Positions 23,013 to 34,971 of a stretch of 64,000 nt of DNA are shown here, in pieces (positions within the stretch are counted from its first letter, which is position 1; each line of letters opens with the position of its first letter). Origin of the DNA: Zantedeschia hybrid cultivar (Eukaryota; Streptophyta; Magnoliopsida; Alismatales; Araceae); the NCBI GenBank assembly GCA_030544215.1, contig JARZZO010000013.1, forward strand, positions 27,945,229-28,009,228, given 5' to 3'. A program made the translations under genes and the position numbers. The notes under the pieces were generated by a model. It saw only the letters and a program-made list of their open reading frames with translations, did not search any database and was not told the origin of the DNA.

Positions 23013-25414
23013 TGTTCCCATATTTTGGTGATAACAAACAATGAAAATGTTAGAATAAGCACTATTTACAATCCCCTTAATAGCTGAATTGAAATGTGGT
23101 TTTATACTGTCAGATTCATGGATAATTGTTTTATTCTGGACTTAGTCGATTTCAACAATCCTTCGATTATAGACTTAATTGATAAATCGATTAAGTCTCC
23201 ATTATTAACCGATTAGCCATTTGAGTTTTATGATTCTGTGATTTTAGACTTAACTGATAAATCAATTAATTGCTCATTGCTAATCGATTAACCGACTGGT
23301 TTCAAGTATTGTCTAAAATTAATCGATTTGAATTTTATTTGATTCCATATCGTTAAATCGATTATGTGTGAAGTCTCGATCAGTCTACGACTTTACTTAA
23401 TCGATTATGTATCTAAATAGTCACTTTGATTAAAGAACTAAAAAGTTCGAAATCGATTAACGTTACTAAGTTATATTTGATTACCGTTAAGTTACTCACC
23501 TCAAGTCAAGTTTAAATCTAACTTCGATTAACGTTTAAGCAACAACTTTAATTACATATATTATGTTAATCGAAACTCAACTTAGAGTTGTGTTTTGTGC
23601 TTTAATCGAAATAGCACTTAAAGTACCATGTCGATTAGCATTCTAGAATATCTTTCGATTATTGATATAACGCTAATCGAAGTTTCACTTTTAGACTTCA
23701 CTTCGAGTAACGTTGGAAGTTTCACTTTGAATATTGACACACTTCTAATCGATTATTTGACTATAATCGATTATCAGTATTTTTACTTCAGTTATTGATA
23801 TGCATATAATCGATTGTATGATTAAGCTCTAATCGATTAAGTAAGTCTTCACTTCGATTATTGTCAAATAACTAATCTATTAGCTCCAACAACTACACAA
23901 TTAATTATTATGTTTACACTTAAATTTTTGTTATCAATGAATCGATTAGGCTATTTTAAGCAACAATGCGATTACTGATTCAATCAGTTAACATTTCAAC
24001 TCTTATTCTGATTATTATAATATGATTAATCGATTATCCTCATATTCAGAACATCACTTATCCTTTTGAATTAATCGATTGATGTGTTTAGTTTAATCGA
24101 TTCTGAGATTTGAACTAAATTTAATTTGCTTTATGATTTCAATCAATTAACCATGACTTAACTATACATCTAATTGATTTGCTTAAATAACTACTGTTCA
24201 AATTGAAAAGCCTCTATATGCACTTTTTCTTCAGCAAATCTTATGATCTGTCAGAACATATCTGTGACAGTGCTTTTTGTTGAGCAGTGTGCAAATGATT
24301 CTTTTCGTTATATACTGTCAATGTGAGAAGATATCTACATTGAATTCTTGACATCTTTTCTGACTTGTTCTGCATCTTAGAATCATTTTAAATAGATTTT
24401 GTGCTATAATAATAGATTAGGTAGAAAAAGCATGGTTGCCTTTTTTGTATAACTTTCTGTTTTAGGTTCTCGACAAGATGTTTACCAACTAGTCTAAGAT
24501 TTTATCTGAGTGCTATAAACTGCAGGAACTGGTCAATGAGAAGCTTCTGGGCAATAAGAATACTCTTGTTTATATAAAAAAATTCAAACGTTAGACTCAG
24601 CGGGAAACCTTCATCGAACAAATCCAAACATGTTATCTAACGGATCCTATTATGCTGTCTAATGGGCAAATTATGATGATAGTATATATGTGCTGCACTT
24701 TGAAGCTTCAACACATAGAGATATATAGATAGAGAGACAACAAGTGTAGAGCACAAAGATACTTGAAAAAAAGGAGAGAGCTCTACTGAAAAAGAAGAAG
24801 GCTTCCATTTCTACATCTAAAAGAGCCTTCTTCATATTCAAGAGATAGCCTAAGAGAGAAAGCTTCAAGTTCATTACGCATAACTAACTCTCGGACCGCC
24901 AGCAAGATCAAGGATTGCATCTTCTATTTACTACAATTCTTGGTCTTGATCTGTGCTTCTGTGTTATATTGTATATCAGCCTATTGGAAAGCATTTTTAT
25001 ACTCATCTTACGTTACAAGTGTTGTATTTCCTCTTTCTAGTTGTGGAAGAGAAGACCTATCAAGTGTATAGGGTGTGTTGCTCCCCTTTGTTGAAAGGGA
25101 AGATCTGCCTAATGTATAGGGTGTGTTGTTCCCCTTTGTTGAAAAGGTAGACCTGCTCGGCGTGCAGGATATTGTTGATAATCAGCAAGGGGTTTGTACC
25201 TTCCAGAGCGAAAATCTCAAGAGATTGCTTGAGGACTGGATGTAGGTTTGGAAAGACAGAACCAATATAAATCTGTGTTCATTATGTGCTTGTTCCTTGT
25301 CTCTCCCACCTTCTGTCCAATTAAATTTAATTCTATATTTTACTAAAGTTAATTTTTATTTAATTTTTTAGAAATCCATTCACCCCCCTCTGGGTTATAC
25401 ATAGCTGTGCAACA
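23013..25414 (+). repeat. 5' LTR of a second Ty1-copia element
   Basis: Runs TGTTCCCATATTTTGG to GTGCAACA, about 2.4 kb, followed by AG and a Met-tRNA primer-binding site. U3 (23140-24180) is packed with ATCGAT-centred palindromes. A direct duplication of about 55-60 bases (GTATAGGGTGTGTTG...CCCCTTTGTTGAAA) sits at 25055-25150. Confidence 0.65.
23140..24180. repeat. Cluster of AATCGATT palindromes
   Basis: More than a dozen TAATCGATTA-like sites, irregularly spaced, on a T-rich background within U3 of the copia LTR. Confidence 0.75.
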
Positions 25415-25416
25415 AG

Positions 25417-25428
25417 TGGTATCAGAGC
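25417..25428 (+). promoter_or_regulatory. Primer-binding site, initiator Met tRNA
   Basis: TGGTATCAGAGC, the standard plant Met-tRNA complement, two bases after the LTR end. Confidence 0.85.
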
Positions 25429-25471
25429 AGATTTCTCTCGTTGAATAGATCTAACGATCCCAGAGATAGCT

Positions 25472-26752
25472 ATGCCTAATAAATATGGTGAAGGTCAGTC
25501 TATCAACTGCCCTCTATTGTTCGATGGTGAAGATTACTCTTACCGAAAGTGCAAAACAGATTACTTCCTTAAAGGTCTTAAGCTAGATTTATGGAATGTG
25601 TTTGAGGATGGTGACTACATCATTACTATTCCCAGAGAGATATGGACAAATAATGACAAATGTTTAATTTCTTTGAATAACAGGGACAAAAGTGTATTAT
25701 ACTATGCACTTAGAAAGAAGGAGTTCAACTAGATCTTTGCATGCAAATCAACTCAAGACATATGGAAGAAGCTGGAGCTCATATATGAAGGGATTGACAA
25801 AGTGAAGGAAACTATGGTGAACATCCTAGTTAGAATGTACCTACTATAAGAGCAAAAAATTAGGACACTTGAAGGCTGACTATTCTTAACATATGAAGAA
25901 GGACTACAATAAGAAGAACTACTTTAAGAAGTTAAAGAGATTCTCTAAAAGAAAAATCATGACAGATACTAAGGAAAGTGAAGAAGACTCATCTTCCTCA
26001 AACTAAGAAGAAGAAGGTGATTCTCCAAACCTAGCTAACGAGCATTCCCACTAAATAAGGGGAAGATCCTCAAGGTAAGTATATAAATAAAAAAGGTACG
26101 ATAGGATCTCTACTATATTTAACTGTTAATAGATTAAATATCTTATTTAATGTATACATATGCGCTAAGTTTCAAATATATTCTAAAGAAACTCATTTGA
26201 CATGTGTCAAACGAATCTTTAGACATCTGGTTGATTCCAATCATTTAGATTTCTAGTAATCCTAGAGGATATGACTTCAATTTGCTTGAATATTATGATG
26301 CTAACTATGTTGGTTATAGGAGAAATAGAAGAAGCCCCAGTAGTACCTTTAAACTTCTTGCACGTTGCCAAATTTCATGGTCCTCTAAGAAGCATAATTT
26401 TGTACCCATGTCAATAGTAGAGGCAGAATACGTAGCAGCTGAAAACTGTTGTGCTCAACTGTTACGGATCAAGCATCAGATTGAGGACTTTGGATTGAAG
26501 CTGGATGAAATTATTATGATGTGTGACAACATCAGCACCATCAACCTAACGCCTAACGAAAAATCTAGCTCAGCACTCTAGGACTAAACACATTAAGGTC
26601 AGATATCTATTTACTAGAAACTTTGTAAATAATAGTAATATTAATATGAATCTTGTTAATGCTAAACATCAACTAGCTGATATATTTACAAAACCTCCTC
26701 CTAAAGATAGATTTACTTCAATCAGAAGGGAATTGGGCATATACAATTTGTG
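25472..26752 (+). pseudogene. Ty1-copia gag and RNase H, internally deleted
   Basis: The gag start reads MPNKYGEGQSINCPLLFDGEDYSYRK (UBN2/copia gag), here given in two parts: MPNKYGEGQSINCPLLF and then DGEDYSYRK, open from 25472 to 25732, then continuing past a stop with QDIWKKLELIYEG. A decayed zinc-knuckle segment (GHLKADYS) is near 25860-25890. After about 26080 the sequence jumps to the RT end and RNase H: EYYDANYVGYRRNRRSPSS, ISWSSKKHNF, EAEYVAAENCCAQLLRIK, MMCDNISTINL, and finally LADIFTKPPP-like at 26675-26700. Protease, integrase and most RT are gone. Confidence 0.8.
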
Positions 26753-27600
26753 AGGATATTAATTAGTTTAAACAATCATGAATTTATGTAGACTCTTAAA
26801 GGTTTGGAGTAGACTGATCACTTATGTTTACTAGATTGAAATCGCTTTGTCAATCGATCTAGTTGCTAACTTAATCGCTACCTTAATCACCTCTTTGATT
26901 AAGGACTCTTGATCGATTTTATTTGGGACTCTTAACTATCCATTCAGTAATCTAATATAATCGCTTCGATGTAGATCGATTATCTTTTAGTACTTCTATA
27001 TTAAGTTATTCTGGTAATCGATTCATTCTGAGAATCAATATCCCGCCTTTAGGTGACATTGTTCATTAATTGCTAAATCAGATAATCAATTATGCTCTCT
27101 TTTAATCGATTATATATGTTGGATCGATTTCAGGATAGTAAGCTCCGTCATCAATTGTTGTTTAAATTGATTACTCCTCACTCAGAGTATAACCTCACTA
27201 TTTTTAAATTCCTGAGTTAATCGATTTCTTTTTGAAATCCTTGGACCGCCTTCCTGTGATCAAGTACCTACAAAAGCGAAGATTTTACCCTTGGCCTTCC
27301 CTCCTTCCAAAAAGCTATAATTCCCATCTACCTCGTTCCTGAGCCCTTTCTCCTTTGGAGCTTCTATGCAGAAGAAAATCTCTTGTCTCTCTACATTTCG
27401 GCTTGATTCTTCTAAAAAGGTAGAATCTTTTTTACTTGTCTTGATCTCCTCTACCTTATTCAATTGATTGAATCCTATCTCCTCTCTTTCCGTGACTTTA
27501 TTTTATTATAGGTTTATATTTCTAACTACAAACTTTAAAAAAATAATATAATAATTATTTACAGAAGAGCAAATTGCAACATGTGAACAAGGTACTCTCC
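26753..27600. other. AATCGATT-containing copia tail and unassigned sequence
   Basis: 26820-27230 has further ATCGAT palindromes like those in the upstream LTR, so it is probably 3' region or a partial 3' LTR of the same copia element. 27240-27600 shows nothing I can name. Confidence 0.45.
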
Positions 27601-27691
27601 ACAACTGAGTGATCACTATATAGATAGTGGTAACGATGATATAAACGACCATCTATATTTTATGAATATCACCAAATACATATCATATCCT

Positions 27692-30600
27692 TCACATTTC
27701 CTTCTTCTTGAGAGAAATACTGTGATTGAAGTATTTGGTCTTCTGCTTTGAAAGGTGCATGGCAACGTTTTGTGCATATCTTGAAAATAAATCATCGATG
27801 ATTGCTTCACCGAAGTGATCTTTAACCATAGATTCTGTCACTGCCCTTATACATTTTGCAACATTTTCCCCACTTTTGGGCTTGTCAGGTACAAAGGCTT
27901 CGGATAAATCGTCCATAGGATCCCAATTTAACTCAAAAGCTTCACATTGAACTATATCAAAGGAACCTTCAACATATATCACTTTTCTTAATTCCTCTAA
28001 TGAAGGAGCATAGAATGGTAGATTGAATGAGTCCACTTTTCCCTCATCAATGAGTCCCTAAATATATTGAAAACACATATGGCAAGGAAAGGAATATGTC
28101 AAGATGGTTGCCATATAATTTTTTGTAAGTGTAAAGTCAAAATGATTATTACTTAAATTATCATCTATATCGACGAATTCACTATATTCACTACGCATGG
28201 AAAAACAAAATTATAAGGATGTAGAATGCATTAAGAATGTTTGATCTGTGTTCATAAGAAAGAATTAATATTCTCTAAAATTCATAAGAGTGGTGTCATA
28301 TTTTTTTCTATTGTGCTTTTAAAAAACATTTGTGAAAATGCTTTTTTTGCAGCCTACAACACATGATCCAGAATTCTTTATTGGGAACAAAGTCACATTA
28401 GAGTGTGAGAAGTTTTTTCTTTTTTTTGCTTCGGTTACAATTTTTCACTTATGAAAGGATCCAATGCAATATTAAATCATCATGACATAAAACATATATT
28501 GTCTTTACAATGAAAACATATTCTCATGTCCTTTGATTACTATACACTATTGGGTACTAACGTCTTTTTTTTAATAAAACATAAAAGAAGATTATGAAGA
28601 TAATATGGTATAATTCATTTCACCTACTTGCTTAACATATACTTGACATACCTCTAAGGCCATATCAGTAAGTGCATTTGCAAGTAACTTCCACAAATGT
28701 GAACATTCTCCACTTAACGGGTCTGCACTTCTTCTTCCTAGAAACACTAATACCATGCATCCGCCAGATATAATTTCTTCTGAGCGCAACTTGAGGAATC
28801 GCATAAAGTCCTTCTGAAATTGCTCCAAGTATGATTGAAACACAATAGGTGGACTTGTTTGTGAAAGATAAATGTTTTGTTTATTTAATGGCATCCCTGC
28901 TTCACTCCCCACTCCTCGAGGAACCTGACATTAGTAATAATTCATAATATTATTACAAAACTAATGGAAATGATTTGATTAAACAATTTTATAGGATGTA
29001 AATAAAACATAGAAGACTAAAAATAATATTTCTACTAATTAATCATTTAACATAAAATGATATCTAAAAATAATGTATTTCAACGCCAAAATAAATCTTC
29101 ATAGAAAAAAAAACATGCTCAACAATTTAAAAATACAACATTTTACAATTGTCATAAATCCACTTAAAATGACTTGATCAAAGGTTAGTATACCATATGA
29201 GATTAAGTATGATTTCATAGGAAAAAATACTCATAAATCATGTAACTCAACATTAAAATTTGGAATTGTAAAAAATAACCATGCATTGCTTGAAACCCTT
29301 AATGACTAATTTCAAGTGAATATATAACTAAAGTTTACATTCTCACATTCATCAACAAATTATAATCATGGAAGAATTTACTCAGAAAGTGAATGGCATC
29401 AAGAAGTAAATTTGCAGAATGTACTAAAAATTGATATTTAAATTTCAGAGAAACATGGTCAAAATATACCATTGTGTATTTTAGGCACTTGGATGCGCCC
29501 GGGGAAGGCGTCATGACACGTAATTTTTTAGTTTTTTTATTTTTATTGTTGGATAAAGTTTCAAATGGAGTCCCACCCACTGCCTCTCGCGTATCCTAAC
29601 ACTCCTCTCTCTCTCTCTCTTCTCTCTCTTTGAATGTGTAAAGTTCTGTTTTCTTTGCATGAAGAGATGGGGAGATCCAAGTGAAAAGAATTATTTTGAG
29701 AGTATAAAGAGTATTTTTCTAATGATTTTTTTTACTATAAAACACATAAAAATCTTTTAAAATTATGAAACTCATTGAAAAGTTACAGATTGAAATCTAA
29801 CCGCATCCATTGGTTTTCCTCGTGTGGAGATACAGTATGGTCTTGTTATGAACGTGGGGATGTGAAGGAGTCCACTATTAAAATTTTCACTTTTGAGCAT
29901 GACAAAGATATATACATTTCATATTCACAGTCATGTTTCCATATCTATACTATATTAATAAAATAGAATTTTTAATCTAACTAATATAGCACTTTCATAT
30001 TCTTTTTGCTAAAAAAGTAAAATATTGAACTTGGGAACCACATCAATTTGGTATATGTTCTTTTTAATCTTTTATGGGGTGGAAAGTGAGATAAAAGAAA
30101 GATCACGCTCCCAACGACCATAATTACGGCATGCGGGCCATTGCAGCATATCTCTGTCTTTATATATACTAGTTGCAATTACGATGCACGGTGAATTAAC
30201 ATATTTGAATAAAATAATTATAATTAATATAAGTAAAGTTATTTTTTTATTCTTTTATGAAAAAATAAATAAAACAATTATCGAAGAATATATGTTCAGA
30301 GATACTAATATTTTTTTTATGAATATTAAATTAGTTGTTTGGTAAATATTAAAAATTCAGAACCGTTGTATCTAATAGAAATATGGATTGATAGAGAAAA
30401 CTAAAAAGTATACTGAAAGTTATTATTATTGTTATCCCATGAGATTATTTTAATAAATGTTGTGTTGAAACATGGATTGAGAGAAAAATGAGAGAGACTG
30501 GTCTCATTAATAATAAAATTAATTATTATTATCCTATAAGACTATCTTAATAATAATAAATATTAAAATTTATTATTATTATTTCAATAGACTATCCCAA

Positions 30601-30719
30601 TATTAACAACAACAACAATAACAACAACAATAATAACATGAGTGAGAAAAGTGAGTTAACAACAACAACAATAATAACAATAATAATATGAGTGAGAGAA
30701 GTGAGACAAAGATTGGTCT

Positions 30720-30755
<36 letters not shown>

Positions 30756-33700
30756 CAACAACAACAAAATTAGTAGTACTTTCAAAAATAATAATAACAA
30801 TATCAAAATTAGCTATTATTATCTCATGATACTATCTCAATCATAATAATAATAATATATCAAAATTAATTATTATTATCCCAAAAGATTGCAACAACAA
30901 TAACAACAACAACAACAACAACAATAATAATAATATAATAGTAGAAAAAATAGGAGATAAAAATATTAATAGAGAGAGATAAAAATGTGAAAGAGTAAAA
31001 AGAGAGATAATAATAATAATAAAATATTTTTAAAAAATAATAATAATGTCAAAGTTAATTATTTTTATCCCATGAGATTGTCTCAATAATAATAATAATA
31101 ACAACAATATCAAAATTAATTATTATTATACTAAGAGATTGCAACAACAACAACAACAACAATAATAATAATAATAATAATAAAATAGGAGATAGAAATA
31201 TTAATAAGGAAAGAGAAAAAAGTGAAAGAGGACAAAGAGAGTTAATAATAATAATAATATCAAAATTAGTTATTATTATCCTATGAAACTATCATTTCAA
31301 TATTAATTTTAATAATAATAATAATAATGTCAGAATTAGCATTATTATCGCATAAGACTACACCGATAGAAATATAATAATAATAGTAATAATAAAATAA
31401 TATTTTCAACAATAATAATAACAACAACATAATACTTTCCACCATCTTAGATTGAAATAATAGTAGTAATAATATTATTATTATTTAAAAAAATAATATC
31501 AAGATTAATTATTATTATGCAATGAGACTACCTTAATAATAATAATATTATTATTATTAAAATTAATTATTATTATCCCATAAAACTACCCTAATAATAA
31601 TAATAATAAGAAAATAATAATACATTAAAAAAGTAATATAATAATATTTTTACTATCTTAGATATAATAATAATAATATCAAAATAAATTATTATTATCT
31701 CATAAGACTACCTTAATAATAGTAGTAATAATATAATAATAACAATAATGTCAAAATTAGTTATTACTATCCTAAGAGATTGCACAATAACAACAACAAC
31801 GATGACAATAATAATCATAATAGAGGACAAAAAAATAGGAAATAGAAATTTTAATAGGGAGAGAGAAAAATGTGAAAGAGGTGAAAGAGAGATGATAATA
31901 ATAATAATAATAACAATATCAAAATTAATTATTATTATCCCATGAGACTATCCAATAATAATAATGTTAAACTTAGTTATTTTTATTCCAAGAGATTGCA
32001 ACAACAATAATAGGAGACAAAAAAAATAAGAGATAGAAATATTAATAGGGAGAGAGGAAAATGTGAAAGAGGATAATAATAATAATAAATAATAATAATA
32101 ACTTTAAAATAATAATAATATCAAAATTAATTATTATTATTCTATGATACCATTATTTTAATATTAATTTTTTTAATAATAATAATATCAAAATTAGTTA
32201 TTATCATCCTGATATTACAATAACAACAATAATAATAATAGGGAGTAGAAAAAATAGGAGATAGAAATATTAATAGAGAGAGAAAAATGTTAAAAAAAGA
32301 GAAGAGAGATGATAATGATGATGATAATATAATAATAATAATAATAATAATATAAAAGTGATGTTGATTATATATATAGTATAAGAAGTTATTAGTATCA
32401 TTATTGTATATAAGTATTTTATTATTATTATATATAAGTAAGGTTTGTTACAAAGAGAGGGTTGAGAGAGAGAGAGAGAAAAATAATTAATGAGAGAGAG
32501 AGGGGAGAAAGAGAGAATTAATGAGAAGGAGAGAGGAGATAGAGAGAACAAATAAGAGAGAGAGTAGGGAAAAAGAGAATTAATTGGAGGTAAAAATATT
32601 AATAGGGAATGGAGAAAGAGGGAGAGAGAATTTAGGTAAAAAAACGAAATTATGTGCTATTGACATGTGGCACTAAAGAGCTATGTTTATATATATAGTA
32701 CAGATGCATTATATTTGCTGCATCGGGCTGCCAGTATTGAAAAAAAAAAATTAAAAACTTTTTAAGTGGACTTCATACGCCTGTGTTTATACCTACTGAT
32801 TCTTTATTCGTTGATTTAAAAAATTCTGAAAATCTCAATTTTTTTATTTTAATTTTTTTGAGATGTCCAGTCAGAATTCGGATTGTAAGGACATGTAAAC
32901 TTGATTAAGGGCAACCTAAAAATATATCAATAGTTTTTGTGTGAAAAACCTCGAAGTTTAACTCTGTATATGTATACGCACACGTGAACACATAAAAAGG
33001 GAGAGAGGATGAGTTGAAATAAATTTTCTAAAGTTTTTTTTGTCCGCATAGAGATGAGAAATCAGCAGTCAAATAAAAGGAAATATCCTTAATCCCCATA
33101 AAAGAGAATATATCAGTGAAAGGCACATAAGTCTCTCTAGATGCAGGGATCTAGTATTGTTCCTTCGGTGGCCTAATGGGGTGTGAACTGGTCCAGGTGA
33201 AGGTCGTTAAAGGAATCTGTTCCCAACATTCTAATATGGGAGGAGGTCCTCTCAATATAAGCGTGAGAGGCATATTATAAACGTGAGAGGCACATGGGAG
33301 TAGTTTTGCTATTCTTCTAATACGGAATGCACAAGCTGGCCAGATCCGGGGTGTGGGCAAGGTTCGTCGACTCGACGAGTCGGAGCGACTCGGATCTCTC
33401 ATGATTCGGTACGAATAGGGTTGACTCGTGTCAACTTGTGCCGTCTCGTACGAGTCGCATGGTCAAATCGTACAGACTAAGTAGAGTCGCACCGACTCGG
33501 ATTCGTCCTGATACGGTACGAATCGCCTGAGTCGGCACGAGTCGATCCGGTACGGCAAACCCTGGGTGTGGGGCAAGCCCCACTAAAATGCACATTATAT
33601 TTATATATCCTACCTTTACGTAGAAGTCCTATGTAATTTCTTTAGCCTGGTCCCCCAAAGAGAAAAACTGTTTTAACTCTAACCCCGGTCCAGCGTTGGG

Positions 33701-34886
33701 CACAAGGCCAGACTGACCTATTTATCTCACAACGATTAAATCTTTTTGTTTTTGGCTCTATTGTACTTGGCCGATAAAATAATATTGAAAAGTATTAAGA
33801 GATATATCCAAATTTTATCTTTAATATATTGACTTAATTAGTACAAGACATCAGCATGCTTCCCGATCCTTTTCTGGGCGAGTCATGTCTTCCTAACGAG
33901 GCATTATATTTATAAGTAATATTTTGCATAATGTATATTTCTATATCATCTTTTTTAAATTATGCGAGTTTATTTTTAATTTTACTTGAATTAAATTATT
34001 ATGACTTTACATAGAATATGTTGAAAACTCTTAAATGAAAATAATAATAATAATTTCAGTTAAAATATAAATATCGCAAAAAAAAATCGCATAAACATCC
34101 ATATTCCACAAGCTTATTGTATAAATTTAGTATAAAAGAATATTTCTATTTCCGGTGCATATTTTTAAATATACTTGTAAAGTTAAATTACAACGGTAGA
34201 TACCTATGGGATTTTTCTTGCGAGGTACTTGTTAATATATAGAGGACAGGATTCCAACACAGAATTGGTGGTTCTAGTGAAAGATGCAGCTGATTCCTAA
34301 AAGGAAGATCACCTGGGAGAGGAAATGAAGGCAGTAAGAAGAATGCGCAAAATGGATGCTGTTCTTGGGGAAAAGCCTGCCGTAAAAGGAACCCGGCACC
34401 CCTGAGACGTAGAATGGCACCGCTGTCCTTTGTCCTTGCTCTCCTTTGAGCTTCTCCTGAAACGCTGCTAAGGTTCTAAACAGAGTGTTGAAGTCATTAC
34501 CAGGGAGGTCTTCCAAGAAATACTGGATCTCCGGTGGCACGCGGCCAAGACGACGGCTGGTCTCTCTGATAACGTCTATAATCTCGCCGGCTACCAGGAG
34601 GGCGTTGGGGCCAGAGGAGCAGCCCAGGTCTGCGATGGCCATGCTGTTGGGAAGCATCGAGCTGTAGACGTCTGCGAGGGTCTGTTCAACTATGGGCTTG
34701 GCCTTCGCTATTGCCTTCTTCTGTGAGACCATTATTAATTGCATGTGGAAGATTAGATCTTAGGGAGAGAGAGCGAGAGAGAGAGAGAGAGAGGTAGGTG
34801 GGGGGTTGAACCTGAAGTAGGGAGTTGGAAGCATAGCTTGTTCTTCCCATGCCTCCAACCATATGAAGCACCTGTACCACTTCCAT
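27692..34886 (-). CDS. SABATH family carboxyl methyltransferase, four exons
   Basis: Enzymes of this family use S-adenosylmethionine to methylate carboxyl groups of small acids (salicylate, benzoate, jasmonate, auxin) or ring nitrogens (caffeine pathway), usually in the cytosol. Inferred coding exons: 34812-34886, 34313-34720, 28652-28924, 27692-28057. All introns are GT-AG in phase 0, and the sum is 373 residues, the normal family length. Seen: start MEVVQVLHMVGGMG, Gln25 at the exon 1-2 joint (NSLLQ), SAM motif ADLGCSSGPN (55-64), LPGNDFN, HSSYCLHFLSQ, GGCMVLVFLGR, and a C-terminal SFNLPFYAPS. The usual substrate-contacting Trp after HSSYSLH is Phe158. An in-frame ATG at 34955 lies too near the TATA box, so 34886 is preferred. 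The gene looks intact. The substrate cannot be told. Confidence 0.88.
29944..32706. mobile_element. Possible Helitron-like element
   Basis: At 29944 an A is followed by TCTATACTATATTAATAAAA, like plant Helitron 5' ends. A second candidate start with TATATATACTAGT and GATGCACGG is at 30161-30192. The right end could be TTATATATATAGTA near 32688-32701. No clear 3' hairpin with CTRR was found, so this is tentative. Confidence 0.25.
30420..32440. repeat. Complex AAT/AAC minisatellite with two alternating modules
   Basis: Not a plain microsatellite. Module 1 (TCAAAATTAATTATTATTAT then CCCATGAGACTATC) recurs at least 15 times, for example near 31108, 31498, 31560, 31678 and 31918. Module 2 (GGAGATAGAAATATTAATAG then GGAGAGAGAAAAATGTG) recurs about six times (near 30952, 31187, 31838, 32028, 32255, 32588). 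AAT, AAC and GA runs of varying length join them. Confidence 0.8.
33360..33560. repeat. CGACTCG / CGAGTCG palindrome cluster
   Basis: GC-rich island in an AT-rich intron, made of repeated GACTCG, CGAGTCG, GGTACGAAT and ACGAGTCG words in both orientations (for example TCGACTCGACGAGTCG at its left end). Confidence 0.75.
34721..34811 (-). other. SABATH intron 1 with GA/CT microsatellite
   Basis: Ninety-one bases, donor CAG|GTTCAA and acceptor TCACAG|AAG on the minus strand, with a (GA)n run at about 34764-34794. Confidence 0.8.
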
Positions 34887-34963
34887 CTCTCTCTCGAACA
34901 CACACACACACCAGCTGCACAACCTCCCTTTTCTGTTGGAGCTTGGCTTTCCCATCTAGGCGA

Positions 34964-34971
34964 TATTTATA
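34964..34971 (-). promoter_or_regulatory. TATA box of the SABATH gene
   Basis: TATAAATA on the minus strand, 78-85 bases upstream of the chosen start codon. Transcription would begin near 34935, giving a 5' untranslated region of about 50 bases that includes an AC/GT run (34897-34911). Confidence 0.6.

Larger units (their letters stand above)
28925..34312 (-). other. SABATH intron 2, 5.4 kb, repeat-filled
   Basis: Donor CAG|GTGATC at 34312 and acceptor TGTCAG|GTTCC at 28925 on the minus strand. Contents: unassigned AT-rich sequence (28930-29940), possible Helitron-like ends, the long AAT/AAC repeat block (30420-32440), an unassigned AT-rich stretch (32650-33350), a CGACTCG palindrome cluster (33360-33560) and AT-rich sequence to the exon. 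No protein gene is seen inside. Confidence 0.8.

Noticed and set aside
30603..30806. Leu-rich minus-strand frame
   Set aside because: Translation of AAC/AAT repeats.
34872..34955. Upstream in-frame ATG (34955) as SABATH start
   Set aside because: It lies within ten bases of the TATA box and adds 23 residues absent from the family pattern; the ATG at 34886 matches the family N-terminus.
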